From NCBI RefSeq assembly GCF_022369515.1, contig NZ_CP059724.1:2232001-2296000 (forward strand): a stretch of 64,000 bases of DNA. The letters run 5' to 3'. Every line of letters starts with the position of its first letter. Within the stretch, counting starts at the first letter, position 1. This DNA comes from Paenibacillus sp. 19GGS1-52 (GTDB lineage: Bacteria > Bacillota > Bacilli > Paenibacillales > Paenibacillaceae). The notes beneath the pieces were generated by a model that saw only the letters and a program-made list of their open reading frames with translations, was not told where the DNA came from and did no database searches. This document shows positions 53,718-62,377 of the stretch, piece after piece. A program made the translations under genes and the position numbers.

Positions 53718-53749
53718 GACTAGAGCAGCTGATGTACACTAATCAAATG

Positions 53750-53791
53750 AAGGAGCTGTCCCCAGGTTAACAACCTAAGGGACAGCTCCTT
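53750..53791. terminator. Terminator between yqjE and mciZ
   Basis: AAGGAGCTGTCCC / GGGACAGCTCCTT, 13 bp perfect stem between convergent genes. Confidence 0.8.
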
Positions 53792-53834
53792 ATGTTATAC
53801 CAACAGATATGAATGAGTTCAAAGTATAGTTTTA

Positions 53835-54008
53835 TTATCCTACTTTAGTGGATGTGCCCCGGTTGTCTGCATGCAGAGATAAAATGTAGGACAGGGGCAT
53901 ATCGCGTCCATATTGCTGTATCCATCCGGCTAGGATAGCTTTTATTTGCTCCGGTTTTCCAACTATGGTTACAGCGGATGAGCTTGTACGGCGGAGGACA
54001 TCTTTCAT
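53835..54008 (-). CDS. mciZ: MciZ-like Z-ring inhibitor peptide
   Basis: 57 aa. Residues 13-41 (VTIVGKPEQIKAILAGWIQQ, YGRDMPLSYIL) follow the B. subtilis MciZ pattern (VVLVGKAWEIRAKLKEYGR, then FQYVKDWI). MciZ (40 aa) caps FtsZ filaments in the mother cell during sporulation. Divergent from nudF, the neighbour of mciZ in B. subtilis, which supports the call. The C-terminal 12 residues are extra. SD AAGGAATCGG is moderate. Confidence 0.75.
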   Translation of the reverse strand: MKDVLRRTSSSAVTIVGKPEQIKAILAGWIQQYGRDMPLSYILSLHADNRGTSTKVG

Positions 54009-54035
54009 ATCCGATTCCTTCTTTCACGGTGAATT

Positions 54036-54044
54036 TGCTATAAT
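54036..54044 (+). promoter_or_regulatory. Extended -10 promoter of nudF
   Basis: TGCTATAAT, perfect extended -10, 41 bp before the nudF start; -35 weak. Lies in the divergent mciZ-nudF gap. Confidence 0.5.
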
Positions 54045-54084
54045 ACACCCTATGCAGAACAGAGATAAAGGAGACCAGAAAACG

Positions 54085-54657
54085 ATGAAAAATTATGAAG
54101 TGATCAGCAACCCCAAGCTGGACGAAGAGACGATTTCCACACAGCCGATTTTTGAAGGTAATATTATTACCTTGCAGGTGGACACCGTAAGAATGCCTGA
54201 CGGCAATACCGCAACCCGCGAGGTGATTAAGCATCCTGGTGCTGTGGCAGTGCTCGCGCTGAATCAGAATAAAATGCTGGTCGTAGAGCAGTACCGGCAG
54301 CCAATGCACCGTACCGAGGTGGAGATTCCGGCAGGCAAGCTCGATAAGGGTGAAGATCCACTTGCAGCAGCCTATCGGGAGCTTCAGGAGGAGACAGGTT
54401 TTCATAGCGGTGATATGCATCACCTGAAATCGTTCTACACTTCTCCCGGCTTTGCCGATGAGATCATTCATATGTATGTAACGGAAAATGCGCAAACAGG
54501 GGATATGTCGCTGGATGAGGATGAGTTTCTGGAGGTATCAGAGCTTACACTTGAGGAGGCCTACCAATATATAGCGGACGGGCGTATCGCCGACGCGAAG
54601 ACAATAATGGCGGTATATGCCTGGCATCTGTATACGTTAACCGGACAATGGCACTAG
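54085..54657 (+). CDS. nudF: ADP-ribose pyrophosphatase NudF
   Basis: 190 aa Nudix hydrolase cleaving ADP-ribose to AMP and ribose 5-phosphate. Nudix box intact: Gly84, Glu90, Arg98, Glu99, Glu102, Glu103, Gly105 (residues 84-106). REVIKHPGAVAVLAL and FYTSPGFADE are typical of the ADP-ribose subfamily. ATG 54085 after GGAGACC. Overlaps the next gene by 10 bp. Confidence 0.93.
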   Translation: MKNYEVISNPKLDEETISTQPIFEGNIITLQVDTVRMPDGNTATREVIKHPGAVAVLALNQNKMLVVEQYRQPMHRTEVEIPAGKLDKGEDPLAAAYRELQEETGFHSGDMHHLKSFYTSPGFADEIIHMYVTENAQTGDMSLDEDEFLEVSELTLEEAYQYIADGRIADAKTIMAVYAWHLYTLTGQWH

Positions 54658-55847
54658 AAGCGGAGCTGAAGAGCTGCTACTGTGACCTGCATGTTCATAT
54701 TGGCCGAACCTCGGAGGGGCAACCAGTCAAGATCAGTGGCAGCCGCGAGCTAACCTTCGCCAATATTGCTAAAGAAGCGGCGGAGCGTAAAGGGATTGAA
54801 CTTATTGGCATCATAGATAGCCATGCACCTGGTGTCTTGCGTGATATCCGGGAATCGCTCGAATCCGGAGAAATGGCAGTTGCCGAAGGCGGAGGGATTG
54901 CTTACCGAGGGACGACGATCGTGCTGGGAGCGGAAATTGAAATCCGTGAGCCAGGACGAAAGGAATGTCATGTGCTCGCCTTTATGCCGGACGTGGAGAC
55001 CATGACTGAATTCAGCAATTGGATGAGCCGTCATATGCGGAATGTGAACCTCAGCTCCCAGCGTCTGTATGTTCCAGCCAGAGAACTGCAGGATGAAATC
55101 TATGGGCGGGGCGGGATTTTGATTCCCGCACATATTTTCACACCTCACAAAGGATTGTACGGCTGTGCAGCGGAAGTGATGGCTGACATTTTTGATCTCG
55201 ACCGGATTGCGGCTGTGGAGCTGGGTCTAAGTGCAGATTCGGAGATGGCAGGCTATCTTTCCGAGCTAGACAGGTATACCTTCCTGACGAATTCAGATGC
55301 TCATTCTCTAGGCAAAATCGGCCGTGAATACAATGTTATGGAGCTGGCCCGTCCTTCTTTTGCCGAGCTGTGCTTAGCCCTTGAACGTAAAGAGGGACGG
55401 CGGGTTAGTGCCAACTTTGGACTGAATCCCCGCCTAGGTAAATATCACCGAACCTACTGTGGGGGTTGTGGCAGCATTATTGACGAAGCTTATGCCACCT
55501 CCGAGCGCTGCCCCTATTGTGGAAGCCTCAAGCTGGTGAAAGGTGTATTTGACCGGATTATGGATATTGCTGACCGGGAGTTCCCAGCTGTGCCCGCGTT
55601 TCGTCCGCCTTACCATTACCAGGTACCCCTAGAATTCATTCCAGGGTTGGGTAAGGCTAAGCTGAACAAGCTATTGCAGGCTTTTGGCACAGAGATGAAC
55701 ATTTTGCATGGGGCGGGTGAAGACGAAATCGCGGTGGTGGCTGGCGCTGATTTGGCTTCACAGATCGTTGCTGCCCGCTCCGGGACACTTGCGCTATCCG
55801 CAGGCGGTGGAGGAACTTACGGCAAAGTTGTCCAGCATCGAAAGTAA
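54648..55847 (+). CDS. Endonuclease Q-like PHP-domain protein
   Basis: 399 aa. N-terminal PHP domain with metal-binding DLHVHIG (His15, His17), IIDSHAPG, GAEIEIRE, IPAHIFTPHKGL and NSDAHSLG; zinc ribbon CGGC / CPYC near residues 270-293; C-terminal helix-hairpin-helix (IPGLGKAKLNKLLQAFG). This is the EndoQ architecture, which nicks 5' of deaminated bases (uracil, hypoxanthine, xanthine). B. subtilis YqxK occupies the same place. Co-transcribed with nudF. Confidence 0.88.
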   Translation: MALEAELKSCYCDLHVHIGRTSEGQPVKISGSRELTFANIAKEAAERKGIELIGIIDSHAPGVLRDIRESLESGEMAVAEGGGIAYRGTTIVLGAEIEIREPGRKECHVLAFMPDVETMTEFSNWMSRHMRNVNLSSQRLYVPARELQDEIYGRGGILIPAHIFTPHKGLYGCAAEVMADIFDLDRIAAVELGLSADSEMAGYLSELDRYTFLTNSDAHSLGKIGREYNVMELARPSFAELCLALERKEGRRVSANFGLNPRLGKYHRTYCGGCGSIIDEAYATSERCPYCGSLKLVKGVFDRIMDIADREFPAVPAFRPPYHYQVPLEFIPGLGKAKLNKLLQAFGTEMNILHGAGEDEIAVVAGADLASQIVAARSGTLALSAGGGGTYGKVVQHRK

Positions 55848-55872
55848 CCGCTTGTGTCTAAGTTAAGGACAA

Positions 55873-55902
55873 GTCATAGATTGGGACGTTTCCTCATATG
55901 GT
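55873..55902 (+). promoter_or_regulatory. Possible sigma-E promoter of spoIIM
   Basis: GTCATAG (55873-55879), 15 bp, CATATGGT (55895-55902), 32 bp before spoIIM. Resembles sigma-E elements; spoIIM is a sigma-E gene in B. subtilis. Confidence 0.4.
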
Positions 55903-55934
55903 GTAACATGTGAGCCAGAAAGGAGAACGTCCTG

Positions 55935-56570
55935 ATGCGTAATTTCCGACAGATGATAAAGGAACAGACGCCTCTATATATTTTTGTTGCTGTATTATTT
56001 CTGGTAGGGGTTGTCTTCGGGGCGCTTATCGTCAGTGCGCTGACTATGGATCAGCAGCAGGAGCTTGGGGATTACTTGGGAAACTTCTTCGCGACCGTTG
56101 ATCAGCAGGGGCTGCCAGCAGCACCGGAATCCTACTGGAGCATCGCTGCACTAAACCTGAAATGGATTGGGCTGATCTGGATTCTTGGATTATCGGTGAT
56201 TGGCCTGCCGGGCATCTTAATTCTTGATTTTCTCAAAGGTGTATTGATCGGCTTTACGGTTGGTTGTCTGGTCAGCCAATATTCGTGGCATGGGTTGCTG
56301 TTCGCGCTTGTCTCGGTCGCCCCGCATAATCTAATACTGATCCCGGTGCTACTTGTGTGCAGCGCGGCGGCTATAGCTTTTTCATTACTAATGATTCGCA
56401 GCCGTGTGCTGGGCCAACGCCGGACGACGGTGACTCGTCCATTTGCCATGTATACCTTACTGTCCTTCCTAATGGCGCTGCTGATTCTGGGAGTATCCTG
56501 CTTCGAGACCTGGGTAACCCCGTCCATGATGCGCTGGGTGACGCCTATGTTGGTAGTTATAGGGTCGTGA
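55935..56570 (+). CDS. spoIIM: Stage II sporulation protein M
   Basis: 211 aa, five or six membrane helices, with the family segment FLKGVLIGFTVGCLVSQYS and APHNLILIP. Part of the SpoIID-M-P engulfment machinery; recruits SpoIID and SpoIIP to the septum. SD AAAGGAG. Own promoter likely. Confidence 0.92.
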   Translation: MRNFRQMIKEQTPLYIFVAVLFLVGVVFGALIVSALTMDQQQELGDYLGNFFATVDQQGLPAAPESYWSIAALNLKWIGLIWILGLSVIGLPGILILDFLKGVLIGFTVGCLVSQYSWHGLLFALVSVAPHNLILIPVLLVCSAAAIAFSLLMIRSRVLGQRRTTVTRPFAMYTLLSFLMALLILGVSCFETWVTPSMMRWVTPMLVVIGS

Positions 56571-56618
56571 ACACTGGAATTAAAGGCTTTTAAGTACAAT
56601 AAAATTATTCGGGATTTG

Positions 56619-56666
56619 GAATGTTACCAAAGTGAATTTTCACTTTTTTGGTAGCATTCTTTTTTA
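56619..56666. terminator. Terminator downstream of spoIIM
   Basis: GAATGTTACCAAAGTGAA / TTCACTTTTTTGGTAGCATTC followed by TTTTTT. Confidence 0.85.
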
Positions 56667-56707
56667 TTATTAGCTGTGACATGAGTATGTCGGAAAATAA
56701 GCTAACT

Positions 56708-56911
56708 TTATTCAACGCTGCTTTCAAAATCTGCTTTAGTAAGCTGCCTCGACTGAAAGTAATATTTGTTGCCAATCCTGCCTCGTAAATCTGTTCTAAG
56801 CACATGGAAATCTTTCTTTTCAACGTCTATTATTCGGAATTCAGGTTCCTCTTCTTGTTCAATATATTTCAGAATTAGATACATCATAGCTTCATTTTTC
56901 TTTAATTTCAT
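56708..56911 (-). CDS. Hypothetical 67 aa protein
   Basis: Basic-acidic small protein (MKLKKNEAMMYLILKYIEQE; VEKKDFHVLRTDLRGRIGNK). GAAAGGA lies 11 nt before ATG. No family recognised; resembles small helical-strand proteins of unknown role. The rest of the 590 bp gap between spoIIM and fur holds only the terminator and the fur promoter. Confidence 0.45.
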   Translation of the reverse strand: MKLKKNEAMMYLILKYIEQEEEPEFRIIDVEKKDFHVLRTDLRGRIGNKYYFQSRQLTKADFESSVE

Positions 56912-57078
56912 TTGGGGAAAATCCTTTCAGAACGTTAGGAGATACCGGATCACATCGCCTTTGATTATAATAAAGTTTAATTCCTCATTTCTTAAATGCT
57001 CCAGATATACTGTCAGTAATAGGAATATTTTTCTATAAAAGTTTTGTTATATATATCTTAACCGGGTTGTAAAAGCGT

Positions 57079-57108
57079 TTGACTTCTCAAAGCGACACGC
57101 CCTATAAT
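57079..57108 (+). promoter_or_regulatory. Sigma-A promoter of fur
   Basis: TTGACT (57079-57084), 18 bp, TATAAT (57103-57108), 53 bp before the fur start. Confidence 0.75.
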
Positions 57109-57161
57109 GGAAGAAGCGGTTTGAAGCCCGGTGCGGTAATTATCCAAGGGGGAGGCAGACA

Positions 57162-57641
57162 ATGGAAGCCCGGATAGACAAGATAAAGCAACAGTTACAA
57201 TCCCAAGGATACAAGCTTACCCCCCAACGGGAAGCTACCTTAAGAGTGCTGCTGGAGAACGAAGAGGATCATCTAAGTGCTGAAGACGTATTCATGCTCG
57301 TGAAAGAGAAAGCACCTGAGATTGGTCTCGCTACCGTATATCGTACCCTGGAATTGCTTAGTGAGCTGCATGTCGTGGAGAAGATTAACTTTGGTGACGG
57401 AGTTGCCCGATATGACCTGCGAACAGATACGGCGAAGCATCATCATCATCATTTGATCTGTGTACAGTGTGGTACTATGGATGAGATTCGTGAAGACTGG
57501 CTGGGGCCGCTCGAAGAACGGCTCGATAAGGAATATAATTTCACAGTGCTTGACCATAGACTGGATTTTCATGGAATCTGTCATCGTTGTAAGGATAAGG
57601 ACAAAGATAAGAATAATACGGACGGGATTCGTCCTGAGTAA
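57162..57641 (+). CDS. fur: Ferric uptake regulator Fur
   Basis: 159 aa iron-responsive repressor. Winged helix (GYKLTPQREATLRVL; LATVYRTLELLSELHVVE), metal sites in AKHHHHHLICVQCG and GICHRC (structural zinc with two C-x2-C pairs). Ends in an unusual Lys/Asp repeat (KDKDKDKNN). Other Fur paralogues (PerR, Zur) are possible, but synteny with B. subtilis fur (spoIIM-fur-yqzK-xerD) favours Fur. SD GGGGGAGG. Confidence 0.92.
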   Translation: MEARIDKIKQQLQSQGYKLTPQREATLRVLLENEEDHLSAEDVFMLVKEKAPEIGLATVYRTLELLSELHVVEKINFGDGVARYDLRTDTAKHHHHHLICVQCGTMDEIREDWLGPLEERLDKEYNFTVLDHRLDFHGICHRCKDKDKDKNNTDGIRPE

Positions 57642-57668
57642 TCTTATAGATAAGAATTTACTGTGATA

Positions 57669-57705
57669 AGCTCTCCCCGGTTATTTTGCCGGAGGGGGCT
57701 TTTTA
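57669..57705 (+). terminator. Terminator of fur
   Basis: AGCTCTCCCCGG / CCGGAGGGGGCT followed by TTTTT. A short GATAAGAATTT motif just before it (57650) matches the start of family-B repeats. Confidence 0.75.
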
Positions 57706-57772
57706 AATGATTAGTCTGCTGTGATCATACATAACCCCCATTGCTGGCGCATATGGTGTAGGACGAGTATAA

Positions 57773-57930
57773 GCTCCATAAAACTTAAGCGTATGCTTAC
57801 GAAGTAAGTTTTGCGAAGTGTATTCATGAAGAAGCTTATGCTATCAAAACTTAAAGTTTATGCTTACGAAGTAAGTTTTATTGCGAAGTAACTCAAGTGG
57901 AGTATAAGCTCCATAAAACTTTTTAGGAGG
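57773..57930 (+). repeat. SD-proximal repeat, two units (family A, locus A3)
   Basis: GCTCC/GCTAT marks at 57773, 57840 and 57908 give periods of 67 and 68 bp. Units contain AAAACTTAAGCGTATGCTTACG, whose AAAACTTA/TAAGTTTT and AAGC/GCTT segments pair, and TTGCGAAGT. The block ends GCTCCATAAAACTTTTTAGG with AGGAGG as the SD of yqzK. Confidence 0.85.
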
Positions 57931-57937
57931 AGTCCTT

Positions 57938-58180
57938 ATGATTGTCTCTTTGCCTAAAACGGTACGTCGGCTTTATATGATGATCATGTTTGTTGCTCTG
58001 AGTTATCTGCTGTATTATGCGCTGAGTCTGCTCGGGGAATGGGTTAGTCCGATCGAAGATTATGGTATTCCGGAGGGCTCAGCAGTACGGGCGTTTCATG
58101 ATGGTGAGCCCGTCACACGCAGCGACGATGGTCTTAACACAAGACAGCGACTCCGCTTCTACTACTGGTATGGGGAGTGA
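57938..58180 (+). CDS. yqzK: DUF4227 protein YqzK
   Basis: 80 aa with one membrane helix (MMIMFVALSYLLYYALSLL) and a short external tail (PEGSAVRAFHDGEP). DUF4227 sits between fur and xerD in Bacillales. Function unknown. SD AGGAGG is the last part of the family-A repeat. Confidence 0.85.
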   Translation: MIVSLPKTVRRLYMMIMFVALSYLLYYALSLLGEWVSPIEDYGIPEGSAVRAFHDGEPVTRSDDGLNTRQRLRFYYWYGE

Positions 58181-58292
58181 AATACTGCTTAGAAGCAGGA
58201 AAAAGATAGAACCCTGTCGAATGAAGCTAGGGTGAGTTTCTTGTGATTACTATCTCACAAAGAGTAGCTGCGTTAGACAGGAGCGTGAATTG

Positions 58293-59186
58293 ATGAAGTC
58301 ACACTTGCAGCCCTTTCTGCTTTATTTGTCCGAGGATAAAGGTTTATCCTTGAATACATTGGAATCCTACGGACGGGATGTATCGCAGTTTCTGGAGTTT
58401 GCCGAAGGGCGGGGCGCGACACTACCGGATGAGATAAGAAGATCTCATATTATGTTATATCTCGGTGAACTGCGTGGTGCCGGGCGCGCAACCGCAACAC
58501 TTAACCGGAACACGGTGTCACTCCGCGCTTTTTTTCACTATTTATTGAAAGAACGTATAATTGGACAGGACCCGACCTTGGATATGGAATCGATTAAGCC
58601 GGATAAGAAGCCACCTATGATACTTACTGTTCTGGAAATCGAGCAACTGCTAGCAGCCCCTGATGAGACCACTTCCCATGGAATGCGTGACAAAGCGATG
58701 CTGGAGTTGCTGTATGCTACAGGTATTCGGGTATCTGAGTTAATTTCGCTGAATGTAGATGATGTGCACACGGATATGAAATATGCTCGTTGTACGGGTA
58801 CTTCCGGCAAGGAGAGGGTTGTACCGATTGGTGCTATGGCTGCACAGAGTGTAGAAGTTTATACTGTTGGTAAGCGGGACATGTTGCTGCGGAAGTGCAA
58901 GACTGAGCCGGCTCTGTTTCTCAACAGTCTGGGCGGGCGTTTAACCCGGCAGGGGTTCTGGAAGATTATTAAGAAATACGCGCGGGAAGCCCATATCGAA
59001 CAGGATATCACACCGCATACTCTGCGGCATTCCTTTGCAGCTCATCTGCTTGAAGGTGGTGCTGATCTGCGTTCTGTGCAACAAATGCTGGGTCATGCTG
59101 ATATTTCAACTACCCAGATCTATAGCGGAATCGCTCGTAAAAATATGAAGGAAGTCTTCGAAACGCATCATCCTAGGGCGCGATAA
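58293..59186 (+). CDS. xerD: Site-specific tyrosine recombinase XerD
   Basis: 297 aa. Resolves chromosome dimers at dif with XerC/CodV. N-terminal SAM-like domain (LSLNTLESYGRDVSQF), catalytic domain with Arg in ATGIRVSELISL, HTLRHSFAAHLL, LGHADISTTQIYSG (nucleophile Tyr). ATG 58293 is 7 nt after CAGGAGCG; TTG 58290 is the alternative. Position next to fur-yqzK supports xerD over xerC. Confidence 0.93.
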   Translation: MKSHLQPFLLYLSEDKGLSLNTLESYGRDVSQFLEFAEGRGATLPDEIRRSHIMLYLGELRGAGRATATLNRNTVSLRAFFHYLLKERIIGQDPTLDMESIKPDKKPPMILTVLEIEQLLAAPDETTSHGMRDKAMLELLYATGIRVSELISLNVDDVHTDMKYARCTGTSGKERVVPIGAMAAQSVEVYTVGKRDMLLRKCKTEPALFLNSLGGRLTRQGFWKIIKKYAREAHIEQDITPHTLRHSFAAHLLEGGADLRSVQQMLGHADISTTQIYSGIARKNMKEVFETHHPRAR

Positions 59187-59260
59187 ATGAGTAAGATTGT
59201 TATGCTGGAATCATACTGTAAGAAATAGTCTGCGGGATGCCCGCAGGTTATCTAGTTGGC

Positions 59261-59345
59261 TCGAAACGGATACCTAACCGCGGTACAGAATATCGCTAGT
59301 TTTGGAAGCAACGTCTCTCCAGAACACGGTACAGCCGTTTCTTTC
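59261..59345 (+). repeat. Family-B dispersed repeat, divergent copy B6
   Basis: GGCTCGAAACGGATACC at the left and ACACGGTACAGCCGTTTCTTT at the right enclose an unrelated middle. GAAACGG and CCGTTTC are complementary ends, the same as in the other copies. Lies between xerD and drm. Confidence 0.55.
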
Positions 59346-59396
59346 TATTGAAATGATGAATCAAATGTTGGAGATAACGAAGGAGTGAAGACGACA

Positions 59397-60575
59397 ATGT
59401 CATCTTTTAAACGGATAGGTTTTATTGTTCTTGATAGTGTAGGTATCGGTGAAGCGCCAGACGCTGCGGATTTCGGTGATCTGGGTTCCCATACGCTAGG
59501 TCATATATTAGAACGAGTTCCTGGGTTAAAGCTGCCTAATCTGCAACAGCTTGGACTTGCAAATATTGCTCCATTGTTGCCGCTTGAGCCAGTGACTTCC
59601 CCGACGGCTTATTATGGCAAGATGCAGGAAGTTTCGGTTGGCAAAGACACGATGACAGGTCATTGGGAGCTGATGGGGCTGAAGATTGAGGTTCCCTTTA
59701 ATACATATCCTGACGGATTGCCTGCAGCCTTGATTGAGAAGTTCGAAGCAGCAACTGGACGCAAAGTAATCGGCAATAAACCAGCCTCGGGCACAGAAAT
59801 TCTGGTGGAGTATGGTGAAGAGCAGATGAAGACTGGAGCATGGATTGTTTACACTTCTGCAGACAGCGTGTTCCAGCTTGCGGCACATGAGGACATTATT
59901 CCACTGGATGAGTTGTACAGAGCTTGTGCAATCGCTCGTGAGCTGACAATGGCCCCTGAGTTCTCTGTAGGCCGGGTCATAGCCCGCCCCTATGTTGGTG
60001 AACCAGGACATTTCGTACGCACCTCGAACCGCCATGATTATGCGGTGAAGCCACCGCAACCAACGATTATGAACGCGCTCGAGGATATCGGTAAAGATGT
60101 GATTGCAGTAGGCAAAATCAACGATATTTTTACGGGCGAAGGGGTTACGGCAACCTACCCGACTAAGAGCAACGAGCATGGAATCGAGATTACAATTGCA
60201 GAGCTGCGTAAGCCTTTTAATGGATTGCTGTTCACAAATTTGGTCGATTTTGATTCCTTGTATGGACATCGCCGCGATCCGGAAGGATATGGCCATGCGC
60301 TGGAGGTATTTGATCAGGCACTTCCGGAGATTCTCGCGAGCTTAGATGAGGATGATCTGTTAATCCTCTCCGCAGACCATGGGAACGATCCAATTCACAG
60401 CGGAACAGATCATACACGTGAATTTGTACCACTGCTGATTTACAGCCCAAGATTTACGACTCCAGGCAGTCTGGGTATTCGCCAGACCTTCTCGGATGTA
60501 GCGGCGACGATCGCTGATAACTTTGGAGCGAAGGCACCACAGTACGGAGTAAGCTTTTTAGCAGAATTACAATAA
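59397..60575 (+). CDS. drm: Phosphopentomutase
   Basis: 392 aa alkaline-phosphatase-superfamily enzyme interconverting (deoxy)ribose 1- and 5-phosphates. Metal Asp in [13 protein letters not shown], phosphorylated Thr in [11 protein letters not shown], and LSADHGNDP and [10 protein letters not shown] at the C-terminal metal site. ATG 59397; GTG 59385 overlaps the AGGAG SD. First gene of a salvage operon with two purine and one pyrimidine nucleoside phosphorylase. Confidence 0.95.
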   Translation: MSSFKRIGFIVLDSVGIGEAPDAADFGDLGSHTLGHILERVPGLKLPNLQQLGLANIAPLLPLEPVTSPTAYYGKMQEVSVGKDTMTGHWELMGLKIEVPFNTYPDGLPAALIEKFEAATGRKVIGNKPASGTEILVEYGEEQMKTGAWIVYTSADSVFQLAAHEDIIPLDELYRACAIARELTMAPEFSVGRVIARPYVGEPGHFVRTSNRHDYAVKPPQPTIMNALEDIGKDVIAVGKINDIFTGEGVTATYPTKSNEHGIEITIAELRKPFNGLLFTNLVDFDSLYGHRRDPEGYGHALEVFDQALPEILASLDEDDLLILSADHGNDPIHSGTDHTREFVPLLIYSPRFTTPGSLGIRQTFSDVAATIADNFGAKAPQYGVSFLAELQ

Positions 60576-60621
60576 GCAGATCGCCCACCATACTTTTAAA
60601 CTTCGAGGAGGCACATCAATA

Positions 60622-61446
60622 ATGAATGTAGTAAACCAAAGTGAAATTCAGGAAGCAGCCCAATATATTAAAGACAAAAGTCCGGTAGCTCCGGAGATCG
60701 GCCTGATCTTAGGCTCCGGTCTCGGTGTGCTGGCTGACCTGATCACGGACGAGATCAGCATTCCCTATCATGAAATTCCACATTTCCCTGTATCCACTGT
60801 AGAAGGACACGAAGGCGAGCTGCTGATCGGGTTGATCGAAGGTCGACGCGTAGTGATGATGAAGGGCCGCTTCCACATGTATGAAGGGTACGGACCGGAG
60901 ACAACGGCGTTTCCAGTACGTGTGATGAAGGAGCTAGGCGTAACCAGTTTGTTGGTTACCAATGCTGCCGGTGGTGTGAATTTGGATTACACCCCTGGTG
61001 ATCTGATGCTGATTACGGATCACCTTAACTTGACTGGACGCAACCCGTTAACAGGACCTAATGATCCTGCATTGGGTGTGCGCTTCCCAGATATGTCTTC
61101 AGCATATAGCCGCCGCCTGATTGAGGTAGCGAAAGAAACAGCTGCTGAGCAGAACTTCGAGTTCAAGGAAGGCGTCTATGCTGGCCTGCTGGGTCCTAAC
61201 TACGAAACTCCGGCCGAAATCGTGATGGTGCGCCGTCAGGGCGCTGATGCAGTGGGCATGTCTACCGTATCGGAAACCATCGTGGCCCGCCATGCGGGTA
61301 TAGAAGTGCTGGGCATTTCCTGCATCACCAATATGGCTGCCGGAATTTTGGATCAGCCGCTCAATCATGCAGAGGTTATGGAGACTGCTGAACGGGTGCG
61401 CGAGCGTTTCCTGAAGCTTGTACTGGCTTTTATTCCGAAGATGTAG
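60622..61446 (+). CDS. punA: Purine nucleoside phosphorylase (guanosine/inosine type)
   Basis: 274 aa trimeric PNP. Phosphate site GSGLG and RFHMYEGY, VTNAAGGVN, Glu in NYETPAE (human Glu201) and Asn in CITNMAAG, which corresponds to human Asn243 that reads 6-oxopurines. So guanosine, inosine and deoxy forms are the expected substrates. 46 bp after drm with CGAGGAGG SD. Confidence 0.93.
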   Translation: MNVVNQSEIQEAAQYIKDKSPVAPEIGLILGSGLGVLADLITDEISIPYHEIPHFPVSTVEGHEGELLIGLIEGRRVVMMKGRFHMYEGYGPETTAFPVRVMKELGVTSLLVTNAAGGVNLDYTPGDLMLITDHLNLTGRNPLTGPNDPALGVRFPDMSSAYSRRLIEVAKETAAEQNFEFKEGVYAGLLGPNYETPAEIVMVRRQGADAVGMSTVSETIVARHAGIEVLGISCITNMAAGILDQPLNHAEVMETAERVRERFLKLVLAFIPKM

Positions 61447-61506
61447 GTTCTAAATACACATACAATTACACCAAATACACAATTCATATTTCAGGAGGAT
61501 TAACAT

Positions 61507-62376
61507 ATGACACAAGTAAATACCCCAACAGTTGCATACGGTGTGCAAGTAAAGGAAGCCGCTGATTATATACAATCTAAATTAGGTGCTTATTCCCCTA
61601 GCATCGGTCTGATCCTCGGCTCTGGTCTTGGTGATTTGGGCGATCAAATTGATGATGCGGTATATCTGCCTTACGAAGAAATTCCGCACTTTCCACGCTC
61701 AACAGTCGAAGGCCATGCGGGTCGGTTCGTCATTGGCAAGCTGGAAGGCAAGGATGTTATCATCATGCAGGGCCGTTTTCATTTCTATGAAGGTTATGCT
61801 ATGCGCAAGGTTGTACTGCCAGTCTATGTAATGGCTAAGCTTGGAGTGAGCACCCTTGTAATTACGAATGCGGGCGGCGGTATGAATAGAGCATTTAAAG
61901 CCGGTGACTTGATGCTGATTACCGACCACCTGAATATGACGGGTGACAATCCATTGATCGGCCCGAACGATTCCGAGCTGGGTGTGCGTTTCCCGGATAT
62001 GTCTCGTGCTTACGATCCTGAATATATTGCTCTAGCGAAGAAGTTGTCTAGTGAAGTCAAAGGCACTGACGGTGAAACACTTGTCCTGCAGGAAGGTGTA
62101 TATGCTGGGATTAGCGGCCCGACTTACGAGACACCAGCCGAACTCAAGATGCTTGCCTACCTTGGTGGGGATGCAGTGGGTATGTCCACAGTTCCAGAGG
62201 TTATTGTAGCGAGTCATAGCAAGCTGCGTGTACTTGGCATTACTTGTATTACTGATATGGCTATTGGTGATGAGCTTGAGCCGCTGACCCATGAGCAGGT
62301 CGTAAAAGTAGCGAATCTAACCAAGCCGAAATTCATCGGTCTTGTGCGCGCGTTTGTGCGCGAAGTACAGGCATAA
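61507..62376 (+). CDS. Second purine nucleoside phosphorylase with Asp at the specificity site
   Basis: 289 aa paralogue of the preceding PNP with the same fold motifs ([33 protein letters not shown]). At the base-reading position it has Asp (CITDMAIG) instead of Asn. In human PNP the Asn243-to-Asp change admits 6-aminopurines such as adenosine, so this copy may have broader or shifted specificity. 60 bp after punA; SD CAGGAGG; 1 bp before pdp. Confidence 0.9.
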   Translation: MTQVNTPTVAYGVQVKEAADYIQSKLGAYSPSIGLILGSGLGDLGDQIDDAVYLPYEEIPHFPRSTVEGHAGRFVIGKLEGKDVIIMQGRFHFYEGYAMRKVVLPVYVMAKLGVSTLVITNAGGGMNRAFKAGDLMLITDHLNMTGDNPLIGPNDSELGVRFPDMSRAYDPEYIALAKKLSSEVKGTDGETLVLQEGVYAGISGPTYETPAELKMLAYLGGDAVGMSTVPEVIVASHSKLRVLGITCITDMAIGDELEPLTHEQVVKVANLTKPKFIGLVRAFVREVQA

Positions 62377-62377
62377 G

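Noticed and set aside
53965..54084. Longer NudF starting at 53965
   Set aside because: The extra 40 residues overlap mciZ on the other strand and the promoter; ATG 54085 matches the family start.
59526..60296. 256-codon open frame on the minus strand inside drm
   Set aside because: Overlaps the well-conserved phosphopentomutase completely and has a composition unlike a real protein.
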